In this document: positions 42,998 to 50,886 of the stretch, one piece after another | Layout of the letters: each line of letters begins with the position of its first letter | Numbering within the stretch: position 1 is the first letter of the stretch | Assembly (NCBI RefSeq): GCF_000428945.1 | Contig: NZ_AUAX01000019.1 | Location: 62,001-126,000 of the forward strand | DNA: 64,000 nucleotides | Source: Hamadaea tsunoensis DSM 44101 | Lineage (GTDB): Bacteria; Actinomycetota; Actinomycetes; Mycobacteriales; Micromonosporaceae | Direction of reading: 5' to 3' | The notes under the pieces: model-generated | The model's database searches: none | Told to the model about the DNA's origin: nothing | Seen by the model: the letters and a program-made list of their open reading frames with translations, nothing else | Position numbers and translations under genes: made by a program

Positions 42998-44083
42998 GTG
43001 CCGCGCATCACCCAGGCCACGGCCAGTCTGGTCGACGTGGCCGTCGAGACGGTGCGTACCGACGCCGTGCAGTCGTTCGTCAAGCAGGAGACCGTGTTCG
43101 TCGAGATCTCCGTGGACGACGGCGGGACGGGTACGGGCTACGCGTACACCATCGGGACCGGCGGGCGGGCCGTCCTCGCCCTGCTGCGCGACAGCCTCCT
43201 GCCCCGGTTGACCGGCGCCGACCCGCGCCGCGTCGAGGCCGTCTGGCTGGACCTGTTCGCCGCCAACCGGTCCACCACCACCGGCGCGATCACCTCGCTC
43301 GCGCTGGCCGCCGTCGACACCGCGCTGTGGGACTGGCGCTGCCGGGCGGCCGGCGTACCGCTGTGGGTGCTGGCGGGGGGCGCGAAGGACCGCGTACCCC
43401 TGTATGACACCGAAGGCGGCTGGCTGCACCTGGAGACGGACGAGCTGGTCGCGGGCGCCCGCGCGGCGCAGGCGGCGGGCTGGCCGGGCGTGAAGATCAA
43501 GGTGGGCCGCTCGCCGGTCGCGGACGCGGAGCGCCTCGCCGCGGTACGCGCCGCGGTGGGCCCCGAGTTCGACATCATGGTCGACGCCAACCAGTCGCTG
43601 ACGGCCCCGGAGGCGATCCGGCGCGCCCGGCTGCTGGAACCGTCGGACCCCTACTGGTTCGAGGAGCCGCTGCCCGCGGACGACATCTCCGGGCACGCGG
43701 CGCTGGCCGCGGCGACGAGCGTCCCGGTGGCCGTCGGCGAGTCGATGTACTCGGTCACGCAGTTCGCCGAGTACATCCGCCGCGGCGCGGTCGGGATCGT
43801 GCAGGCGGACGTGGCCCGGGTCGGCGGCATCACGCCGTGGCTGAAGATCGCGCACCTCGCGCAGGCGCACAACCTGCTAGTGTGCCCGCACTTCCTGATG
43901 GAGCTGCACGTCAGCCTGTGCTGTGCGGTCCCCAACAGCCGCTATCTCGAACACATACCGCAGCTGCGGGCGATCACCCGTCGGGAGATCGAGGTACGCG
44001 ACGGGCACGCCCTGGCCCCCGACGTCCCCGGCCTCGGCATCGACTGGGACCGCGACGCGATCGACGATCGGAGAGTGCAGTGA
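42998..44083 (+). CDS. Enolase-superfamily sugar-acid dehydratase (mandelate racemase/muconate lactonizing enzyme type)
   Basis: 361-residue enzyme with an N-terminal capping domain and (beta/alpha)7-beta barrel. Metal ligands are Asp196 (DIMVDANQ), Glu222 (WFEEP) and Glu248 (AVGESMY). Base candidates are Lys166 and Lys168 (KIKVG) and the Asp271-His298 dyad (VQADVAR, CPHFLMELH). This is the mandelate-racemase-like arrangement of acid-sugar dehydratases, which abstract the alpha-proton of a carboxylate. GTG 42998 has GGAAGG seven bases upstream. Lying between binding protein and permeases, it probably processes the imported sugar acid. Substrate not known. Confidence 0.9.
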   Translation: MPRITQATASLVDVAVETVRTDAVQSFVKQETVFVEISVDDGGTGTGYAYTIGTGGRAVLALLRDSLLPRLTGADPRRVEAVWLDLFAANRSTTTGAITSLALAAVDTALWDWRCRAAGVPLWVLAGGAKDRVPLYDTEGGWLHLETDELVAGARAAQAAGWPGVKIKVGRSPVADAERLAAVRAAVGPEFDIMVDANQSLTAPEAIRRARLLEPSDPYWFEEPLPADDISGHAALAAATSVPVAVGESMYSVTQFAEYIRRGAVGIVQADVARVGGITPWLKIAHLAQAHNLLVCPHFLMELHVSLCCAVPNSRYLEHIPQLRAITRREIEVRDGHALAPDVPGLGIDWDRDAIDDRRVQ

Positions 44084-44136
44084 TCGGCCTGGTTTCCTCC
44101 CGGCGCCCCGACGCGATCGATCGGAGAGCGCGATGA
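44080..44136 (+). CDS. Possible 18-codon coupling mini-ORF between dehydratase and permease genes
   Basis: A GTG at 44080 overlaps the dehydratase stop (GTGA), is preceded by GGAGAG, and the frame ends TGA at 44134-44136 overlapping the permease ATG (ATGA). The stretch GACGCGATCGA...TCGGAGAG occurs twice (44053-44075 and 44110-44127), so the mini-ORF may be a by-product of an RBS duplication rather than a functional peptide. Confidence 0.35.
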   Translation: MIGLVSSRRPDAIDRRAR

Positions 44137-45185
44137 CAGCCCTGCTGGAGACGCCGCCGGAGGCTCCGGCGGCCCGGGCGCGTTCCCTGCCCCTGTGGGC
44201 GAATCCGCGGCTCGGCCTGCTGGTCCTGCTGGTGGTGCTCGTCGTCCTGTTCACGGCGCTGCGACCGTCCTTTCTGGACGTCGACTTCACCCTCGTCCCG
44301 ATGCAGGCCGACATCAGCGTGTACGTGGTCGTCGGCCTCGCCCAGCTGGCCGTCCTCTCCCTCGGCCACATGAACATGGCCGTCGGCCGGATGGCCGCCA
44401 TGAGCGCCTTCGCGATGGGGCTCGCGTACCAGGAACTCGGTACGCCGCTCGTCGTCGACGTGCTCATCGGCCTGGCCGTCGGCGCCGGGCTCGGAGCGCT
44501 GGCCGGACTGGTGATCTCGCGTACCGGGGTGAACTCGTTCGTGGTGACCCTGGCCCTCGACTTCGCCCTTGTCGGACTGGTCTCCCTGCTGTACGCGAAG
44601 GCCACCGACGGCGTCTCGTTCGGCGCCCAGCCCGGCGGCATGGCCGCGCTGCGTACGGACACGTTCGCCGACTACTGCGCCGGCAACGTCTGCGGCCCGC
44701 CGGTCCCGCTCATCGTGCCGATCGCCGTGGTGGCCGCGCTGCTGGTCGGGCTGCTGTTCCGCTGGTCGCGTACCGGCCGGGAGATCCTCATGACCGGCGC
44801 CAGCGTCAAGGCGGCCGAGCTGTCGGGCATCCCGGTCGGCCGACGCGTCGTCCAGGCGCACGCCCTCTCGGGGCTGCTGTCCGGCCTCGCCGGGTTCCTG
44901 CTGGCGGTCAACAACGGCGCCTTCTCGGCCGGCATCGGCGACGCGTTCCTGCTGCCGTCCTTCCTCGCCCCGGTCCTCGGCGGCACCCTGCTGGTCGGCG
45001 GCGCGGTCAGCGTCCTCGGCACCTTCCTCGGCGCCACCATCACCCAGGTCATCTACAAGGGACTCAACTTGCTCCAGTTCCAGGTCGACCAGCTCAAGCT
45101 GTACATCGGGCTGGTGCTCATCGTCGCGCTCTCGCTCGACCGGGTCCGCCACGTCCTCGCCGAGCGGCGGGGGGCCCGGGCATGA
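44133..45185 (+). CDS. Sugar ABC transporter permease (RbsC-like), first of two
   Basis: 350-residue membrane protein with about ten transmembrane helices and the BPD_transp_2/RbsC fold: LGLLVLLVVLVVLFTALRPS, VGLAQLAVLSLGHMNMAVGR, GVNSFVVTLALDFALVGL. The EAA-like ATPase contact loop is ILMTGASVKAAELSGIPVGR. It starts at ATG 44133 after GGAGAG. Its stop overlaps the next permease start (ATGA). The two permeases probably form a heterodimeric channel. Confidence 0.93.
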   Translation: MTALLETPPEAPAARARSLPLWANPRLGLLVLLVVLVVLFTALRPSFLDVDFTLVPMQADISVYVVVGLAQLAVLSLGHMNMAVGRMAAMSAFAMGLAYQELGTPLVVDVLIGLAVGAGLGALAGLVISRTGVNSFVVTLALDFALVGLVSLLYAKATDGVSFGAQPGGMAALRTDTFADYCAGNVCGPPVPLIVPIAVVAALLVGLLFRWSRTGREILMTGASVKAAELSGIPVGRRVVQAHALSGLLSGLAGFLLAVNNGAFSAGIGDAFLLPSFLAPVLGGTLLVGGAVSVLGTFLGATITQVIYKGLNLLQFQVDQLKLYIGLVLIVALSLDRVRHVLAERRGARA

Positions 45186-46189
45186 CCGCCGTCGCCTTCT
45201 CCCCGCGTGTGTTCCGGACCTCCGAGTTCACCCTGGGCGTGGTGGCCTTCGCCGGTTTCGTCGGGCTGACGATCGCCACCAGCGGCAACATGCTCTCCGC
45301 CGGTACGCTGGCCGCCTTCTTCCGCTTCCTCGCCGTCCCGATGGTCATCGGGCTGGCCCAGATGGTGGTACTCGCGATCGGGCAGATGAACCTGTCGGTC
45401 GGGGTGCTGACCGGCTTCTGCGCGATGGCGTCGGCCTGGCTGATGATCGAGGCGGGCCTGCCGGCCTGGCTCGCCGTCCTGGCCGCCCTCGCCCTCGGGG
45501 CCCTCGTCGGCCTCGTCAACGGCCTGCTCGTCGTCTTCACCCGGATCAACGCGTTCATCGTGACCCTGGCGACGATGACGATCATCGAGGGTCTGCGGTA
45601 CGGCGTACACGGGCCGGACACGTTCCAGGACTACTCACCCGGGCTCGTCCGGCTGGGCCGCGCCTCGATCCTCGGGCTGCCCGTCGTCTTCGTGGTGGCC
45701 GTGGTCGTCGCGATCGGCGTGGGGCTGTTCTTCGCGCGTACCGTGGCCGGGCGGCACCTGCTCGCCAGCGGCGGGAGTCCTTTCGCCGCACGGCTCTCCG
45801 GTGTCTCGAACGACCGCTCGATCCTGCTCGCGCACGCATTGTCGGGCCTGCTCGCCGGGGTCGCCGCCGTGCTCACGGTCGCGCTGTCCGGCTCGGTCAA
45901 CGCCAGCATCGGCGACGACCTGCTGCTGCCCAGCTTCGCCGCGCCGATCATCGGCGGCGTCGCGCTCGCCGGCGGCGTCGTCAGCGTCACCGGCACCTGC
46001 CTGGCCGCGTTCCTCGTCCGGCTCGTCGACGTGGCCCGCGCCCAGTTCGGCATCGGCCAGCAATGGGTCGACCTGATCGTCGGCGCCGTCGTGCTCGGCG
46101 TCGTCCTCATCGGCGCGGTCCGCGGCAAGCTCGCGTCCCGCCCCTCCCGTCCGGCCACCTCGGCCGGCTCGTCCCGGAGGACGTCATGA
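45182..46189 (+). CDS. Sugar ABC transporter permease (RbsC-like), second of two
   Basis: 335 residues, paralogous to the preceding gene (VIGLAQMVVLAIGQMNLSVG mirrors the first permease). About ten helices; the coupling loop is LLASGGSPFAARLSGVSNDR. It overlaps both neighbours by ATGA at 45182 and 46186. It ends in a Ser/Arg-rich tail (RPSRPATSAGSSRRTS). Inner-membrane partner of the substrate-binding lipoprotein and the tandem ATPase. Confidence 0.93.
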   Translation: MTAVAFSPRVFRTSEFTLGVVAFAGFVGLTIATSGNMLSAGTLAAFFRFLAVPMVIGLAQMVVLAIGQMNLSVGVLTGFCAMASAWLMIEAGLPAWLAVLAALALGALVGLVNGLLVVFTRINAFIVTLATMTIIEGLRYGVHGPDTFQDYSPGLVRLGRASILGLPVVFVVAVVVAIGVGLFFARTVAGRHLLASGGSPFAARLSGVSNDRSILLAHALSGLLAGVAAVLTVALSGSVNASIGDDLLLPSFAAPIIGGVALAGGVVSVTGTCLAAFLVRLVDVARAQFGIGQQWVDLIVGAVVLGVVLIGAVRGKLASRPSRPATSAGSSRRTS

Positions 46190-47703
46190 TTCTCTCGGCT
46201 TCGGGTCTGGTGAAGACCTTCCCCGGCGTACGCGCGCTCGACGGCGCCTCGCTGTCCCTGGCGGCCGGAAGCGTGCACGCCCTGCTCGGCGAGAACGGTG
46301 CCGGCAAGAGCACCCTGGTCAAGATCCTGACCGGCGTCTACCGCCCGGACGGCGGCACCATCGAACTCGACGGCAAGCCGGTGCACTTCACCGGCCCGCT
46401 GGACGCGCTGCGGGCCGGGATCGGCGTCGTGCACCAGGAACGCAATCTCGTCACCGAGTTCAGCGTGGCCGAGAACATCGTGCTGCACCATCTGCCCCGG
46501 CGGTTCGGGGTGGTGCGACGATCTCGCGTACGCGACGAGGCGCGGCGCTGCCTCGACCTGCTCGATCTCGACCTGGACCCGGACGCGCCGGTGTCCACCC
46601 TGTCGGTGGCGCAGGCCCAGCTCGTCGAGATCGCCAAGGCGCTGTCGGTGGACAACCGCGTCCTGCTCCTCGACGAGCCGACGGCCTCCCTGACCGGCGA
46701 CGAGGCCGACCGCCTGTACGCGATCGTCCGCAAACTCACCGGCAGCGGCCACGCGGTCGTGCTGGTGAGCCACAAACTCGAAGAGGTCTTCGCGGTCGCC
46801 GACACCGTCACGGTCCTGCGGGACGGGCGCAGTGTCGCCGAAGGGCAGCCGCTGTCGGCGTACACCCGGGACGAGGTCGTCGACCTGATGGTCGGCCGGG
46901 CCCACGCCGCGGTGTCGCTGGCCGCGCGTACGCCTCTTTCCTCGGACGCCGCGGCGCTGTCGTTGACGGACGTCGCCACCTCCTACGGCCACGCGGACGT
47001 CTCGTTCGACGTCGCGCCCGGCGAGATCTACGGCCTGTACGGGCTGGTGGGAGCCGGGCGTACGGAGCTCGCGAAAGCGTTGCTGGGCCTCGGTTCCGTC
47101 ACGGCGGGAACCGTCTCCGTCCACGGCACCCCGGTACGCATCTCCGGCGTCGGCGAGGCGCTGCGCCGCCACCGGATCGGCTACGTGACGGAGAACCGCA
47201 AAGAGGAGGGGCTGTTCCTGGAACAGCCGATCACCCGCAACATCGGCGTGACCGTCTGGCACCGCCTGACACGCCTCGGCCTGATCCGCGACCGGGCCGA
47301 AGCCTCCCTTGTGGACGATTACCGCCAGCGCCTCGGCATCCGGCTCGCCACCCCGAAACAGCTCGCCGGGCAGCTGTCCGGCGGCAACCAGCAGAAGGTC
47401 AGCCTGGCCAAATGGCTCGCGGCCGACTGCGGCATCCTCATCGTCGACGAGCCCACGGTCGGCATCGACGTACGCACCAAGGCCGCCTTCCACGAACTCA
47501 TCGCGGGCCTGGCCGGGCAGGGGATGGCGATCCTGCTCATCTCGTCGGACCTGCCCGAGATCGTCACCCTCGCCGACCGCATCGGCGTGATGGCCGGCTT
47601 CCGGCTGCGCGGCGAGCTGCCCAACGACGGCGACTACGAACGCATGAGCCAGTCCATCATCCGCCTCATCCACACCCCTCTCATCCCGGCCGCCCCTCAC
47701 TGA
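46186..47703 (+). CDS. Sugar ABC transporter ATP-binding protein (RbsA/MglA-like, two ABC domains)
   Basis: 505 residues. Domain 1 has Walker A GENGAGKST and Walker B VLLLDEPTASL; its signature is LSVAQAQLVEIAKAL, departing from LSGGQ. Domain 2 has the degenerate Walker A GLVGAGRTE, typical of RbsA's second half, with LSGGNQQKVSLAKWL and ILIVDEPTVGIDV intact. This asymmetric pattern is normal in the family. ATG 46186 follows GGAGG and overlaps the permease stop. It drives uptake through the two permeases. The operon ends here before dispersed repeat copy F. Confidence 0.95.
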   Translation: MILSASGLVKTFPGVRALDGASLSLAAGSVHALLGENGAGKSTLVKILTGVYRPDGGTIELDGKPVHFTGPLDALRAGIGVVHQERNLVTEFSVAENIVLHHLPRRFGVVRRSRVRDEARRCLDLLDLDLDPDAPVSTLSVAQAQLVEIAKALSVDNRVLLLDEPTASLTGDEADRLYAIVRKLTGSGHAVVLVSHKLEEVFAVADTVTVLRDGRSVAEGQPLSAYTRDEVVDLMVGRAHAAVSLAARTPLSSDAAALSLTDVATSYGHADVSFDVAPGEIYGLYGLVGAGRTELAKALLGLGSVTAGTVSVHGTPVRISGVGEALRRHRIGYVTENRKEEGLFLEQPITRNIGVTVWHRLTRLGLIRDRAEASLVDDYRQRLGIRLATPKQLAGQLSGGNQQKVSLAKWLAADCGILIVDEPTVGIDVRTKAAFHELIAGLAGQGMAILLISSDLPEIVTLADRIGVMAGFRLRGELPNDGDYERMSQSIIRLIHTPLIPAAPH

Positions 47704-47717
47704 ACCCCGCTGCCCCT

Positions 47718-47803
47718 CCCCAAGATCCGGCTTGGATCACGGAAGTCACCCGAATCTTGGGCCATGATTCGGGTGACTTCCCTGATCCCAACGGGATCAC
47801 GGA
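47718..47803. repeat. ~85-bp dispersed palindromic repeat, copy F
   Basis: Begins CCCAAGATCCGGCTTGGATC; inner arms GGAAGTCACCCGAATC (47741-47756) and complement are perfect, with TTGGGCCAT as loop. It lies between converging ends of the ABC ATPase gene and the epoxide hydrolase gene, and may act as a bidirectional terminator. Same family as copies E and G. Confidence 0.9.
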
Positions 47804-47821
47804 GCCGGGACGATCACGAAG

Positions 47822-48913
47822 TCAGCGGAAGTCGGCGAAGGCGGCTTCGATCTCCGCCACGAACGTCTCCGGTGCCTCGGCGGCCAGGAAATGACCGCCG
47901 GCCGGCACGTGGGAGATCCGCCGGAGATCCGCGTAACCCCGGTGCAGCAACGCGTCCGGCGGCATCGGGAGGTCCGGTTCGTGGGGGACGAGGACCGAGG
48001 CTGGAACGGTGATCACGTCGGTCGGCGTGGGCGGCGACGCGAGGGCGTAGAGGCGTACGGAGCTGCCGATGGTCTGGGTGATCCAGTAGAGCGTGACGTT
48101 GGCGAGGAGGTCGTCGTCGGACAGCCGGCCCCGGGTCGCCGGATCGCTCCAGGTGAGCCACTTCTCCAGGATCCAGGCGGCCAGCCCGAGCGGTGAGTCG
48201 TTCAGCGCCTCGGCCAGGAGGTGCGGCCGGGTCGCCTGGACGTGGGAGTATCCGCCGAGGCTGCGGTGCCATTCCGCGTCGGCGGCCACGTACGCGTGCT
48301 CGGCCTCGTCGGCGTCGGCCGGCAGGGGCGGGATGATCCAGTTGGCGCTCTGGACCGCCGCGACCGTCCCGGGATGGTGGATGCCGAGGCGGTTGACGAT
48401 GCCGCCGCCGATGTCGTCGCCGTGCGCGACGTAGCGGGCGTATCCGAGCTGCTCGGTCATCAGCTTGTCGAAGAGTGCGGCGATCTCCACGCGGGTCAGC
48501 CGCCGGTCAAGGCCGCGATCGGAGAATCCGTAGCCCACCAGCGCCGGGGCGACGACGGAGAAGCCGGCCGCGGCGAGGAGCGGGATGACCGTCGCGTACT
48601 CGATGAAGGAGCTGGGCCAGCCGTTCGTCAGCAGGAGCGGGGTCGGATCGGGGCCGGTGCCGCGTACGTGGACGAAGTGGAGGCCGACGCCGTCGACCGT
48701 CGCGCGGAACTGGGGGAGGTCGTTGAGCCTGCGCTCCTGCGCGCGCCAGTCGAAGCCGTCCGCCCAGTACGCGACGAGCCGGTCGATCTCGGCGACCGTG
48801 GCGGCCGATTCGCCGCCGCCGGTCACGGGCGGGCTCTGCGGTCGGCGGCGGGCCAGGCGGTCGGCCAGGTCGTGCAGCACCTCGTCGGAGACAGCGATCC
48901 GGAACGGCTCCAT
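47822..48913 (-). CDS. Epoxide hydrolase (alpha/beta fold with EHN domain)
   Basis: 363 residues. The N-terminal EHN segment (FRIAVSDEVLHDLADRLARR, AQERRLNDLPQFRATVDG) and alpha/beta core identify a juvenile-hormone/microsomal-type epoxide hydrolase. The nucleophile is Asp in AHGDDIGG; oxyanion NGWPSSFIEY; His in AGGHFLAAEAP. It converts epoxides to diols via a covalent ester intermediate. ATG 48913 stands alone on the minus strand, with the large unknown gene beginning upstream. Substrate unknown. Confidence 0.92.
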   Translation of the reverse strand: MEPFRIAVSDEVLHDLADRLARRRPQSPPVTGGGESAATVAEIDRLVAYWADGFDWRAQERRLNDLPQFRATVDGVGLHFVHVRGTGPDPTPLLLTNGWPSSFIEYATVIPLLAAAGFSVVAPALVGYGFSDRGLDRRLTRVEIAALFDKLMTEQLGYARYVAHGDDIGGGIVNRLGIHHPGTVAAVQSANWIIPPLPADADEAEHAYVAADAEWHRSLGGYSHVQATRPHLLAEALNDSPLGLAAWILEKWLTWSDPATRGRLSDDDLLANVTLYWITQTIGSSVRLYALASPPTPTDVITVPASVLVPHEPDLPMPPDALLHRGYADLRRISHVPAGGHFLAAEAPETFVAEIEAAFADFR

Positions 48914-48949
48914 ACGCCGAACCTAGCCCGGGTCACCGACAAAATCGCG

Positions 48950-50854
48950 CTACCGGCCACGACGGCGGCGGCGCATACGGCGGAGCAGCTCGCCGAACGC
49001 CCCGCCCGTGCCGGTGACGGACGCGTCCGGGCCGTCCACGCGTACAGGCAGAGGATTCTCGGGGCCGGGCAGGCGGCCGACGAGGCCGGCGTAGATCGCC
49101 CAGGAGGCGAACGGCGGGCCGTCGATGCCGATGTCCATGAGGGCCTTGGCCAGGGGTTCGAGGTCGGGGTCGTTGCGCAGCCAGGCGGGGTCGAGCTGGT
49201 TGTAGGGGTCGCGCAGCACGTGGGCCAGGTGGCTGACCGCGGCGAGGACGCAGCCGCGGCGCCAGCCGTCGTCGGTCCAGGTGCCGGGGGCGGGCGGGCG
49301 GAGCGGCGGGCGCAGCGCGGGCGGCACGAGCAGGGCGGTGGAGTAGAAGGCGGCGGCGTTGTACTGGGCGAGCCAGCCGCGGGTGGCGATGCGGCTGGGG
49401 CGCTGGCGGGTCATGGTGAAGTTGGTGATCCGGCGGCGGGCGGTCAGCAGCCGGTCGACGGACGTACGCCGCCGCAGCCGCCAGCGCCACTTGCCCCGGG
49501 ACAGCTGCCGGTCGATCTGCTCGAACAGCCGCCGTACGCGGACCCGGCGCTCGTCGACGGCGTCGAACTCGCCCAGCAGGCGGCGCAGCTCGACGTTGAG
49601 CAGGGCGACGCGGGCCGCCGTGCGGAGGTCCTTGCGTTTGGACCGCAGGGTCAGCCGGGGCGTACGCGGATGGCTCGGCCGCCGCCAGGACGCCCAGTAC
49701 CGGCGTTCGCCCGGTGCCCACCAGCGCGGCAGCCAGGTACGCGCCCACAGCGCGGTGATCCGCCACAGCCGCAGCATGCGGGTGACGTCGGCGGCGGCCT
49801 GGCGGTTGGTCAGCGGGGCGGGGTCGAAGGGCGACGGCGCCGGCCCGCGGGACAGATCGTAGGTGAGCAGCCGGTACGTGGACTCGATCTGCTCGGGCCA
49901 GAGGCTGCGGGCGATCTCGTAGAGCCGGCGGGAGGTCTGCCGGTCGCCCAGGATCTCGGTCAGCGCGGCCCGCGCGAGCAGCGGGAGCAGGTTGGCCGGG
50001 TCGGCGACGGACGCGCTGCGGAACCGGTCGGCGGCCTGTTCGAGCAGGTCGGTCCAGCGCAGCCGGGCCGCGGCCACGGCCTCGTCCAGGTCGGCCGCGC
50101 GCCGGTTCCCGGTCTCGGTGCGGCGGCGGCCGGTCGTGGTCTCCAGGCGCTCCCGGTCGTTCTCCCGGCGCAGCTGGTGGGCCTCCGCCTGCAGGCCGAA
50201 GGAGTCCGCCTGGATCTGCAGGCCCTCGGTACGCAGCGCCAGCCCTTCCCGGTACAGCCGGTACCCGTCGGCGGAGTGCCAGCGTTCCCACCGGGGGGTT
50301 TCGCGGCCGAAGGCGAGCTGGCCGTGGACCTGGTGGACGCAGAAGCTGCCGATGTGGGCGACGATGTCGGACCGGGGCGCCTCGATGGTCTGCGACGCGA
50401 GGATCCGGCCGCTGGGCTGCTTGATGATGGTGACGGTCATCCGCCACTCGGGATCGTCGTCGTCGGCCCGGTCGATCCGGGTGAGCTGCACGTGCAGGCC
50501 CGGCCGGCGGGCGACGGCGAGCGCGGCGATCGCGGCGACGAAGCCGGTGGGGGAGGCGAGCTGCTCCTCCGTGGGGGTCGGCGGCGTGGCGCGGGTGAGC
50601 GCGCCGGGCGCCAGCGCGCCGCTCAGATCCGCCCCGATGTACGCGGCCAGCTCCGCCACCAGGTCGGCCTCGTCCGGGTCGGGCGGCGGCTGCAGGACCA
50701 GCGGCAGACCGTCGCGGTAGCGCAGCCGGAAGTACAGCCAGCTGCTCACCCGGACGACCACCACTATGGTGATGATGATCACCAGGGCCGCGAAGAGTTC
50801 CGAGCCAGTGAGCCATGCCGGAAGTGCGTCCCCCATGCGCGCAATCATCGACAT
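48950..50854 (-). CDS. Large membrane-anchored protein of unknown function
   Basis: 634 residues starting at ATG 50854 (a TTG six codons earlier, and ATG 50836, are alternatives). One transmembrane helix (ELFAALVIIITIVVVVRVSS, ~18-40) near the N terminus places the rest in the cytoplasm. A long alpha-helical, Arg-rich body follows with coiled-coil character (about 205-260, GLQIQADSFGLQAEAHQLRRENDRE read in parts), a segment with TPR-like helices (ADRFRSASVADPANLLPLLARAALTEIL) and a basic tail (RMRRRRRGR). I do not recognise a family. Divergent from tmsA with ~30 bp between starts. Confidence 0.75.
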   Translation of the reverse strand: MSMIARMGDALPAWLTGSELFAALVIIITIVVVVRVSSWLYFRLRYRDGLPLVLQPPPDPDEADLVAELAAYIGADLSGALAPGALTRATPPTPTEEQLASPTGFVAAIAALAVARRPGLHVQLTRIDRADDDDPEWRMTVTIIKQPSGRILASQTIEAPRSDIVAHIGSFCVHQVHGQLAFGRETPRWERWHSADGYRLYREGLALRTEGLQIQADSFGLQAEAHQLRRENDRERLETTTGRRRTETGNRRAADLDEAVAAARLRWTDLLEQAADRFRSASVADPANLLPLLARAALTEILGDRQTSRRLYEIARSLWPEQIESTYRLLTYDLSRGPAPSPFDPAPLTNRQAAADVTRMLRLWRITALWARTWLPRWWAPGERRYWASWRRPSHPRTPRLTLRSKRKDLRTAARVALLNVELRRLLGEFDAVDERRVRVRRLFEQIDRQLSRGKWRWRLRRRTSVDRLLTARRRITNFTMTRQRPSRIATRGWLAQYNAAAFYSTALLVPPALRPPLRPPAPGTWTDDGWRRGCVLAAVSHLAHVLRDPYNQLDPAWLRNDPDLEPLAKALMDIGIDGPPFASWAIYAGLVGRLPGPENPLPVRVDGPDASVTGTGGAFGELLRRMRRRRRGR

Positions 50855-50886
50855 CGAACCATTACCTGACAAGTGGCTGCAGGTGC

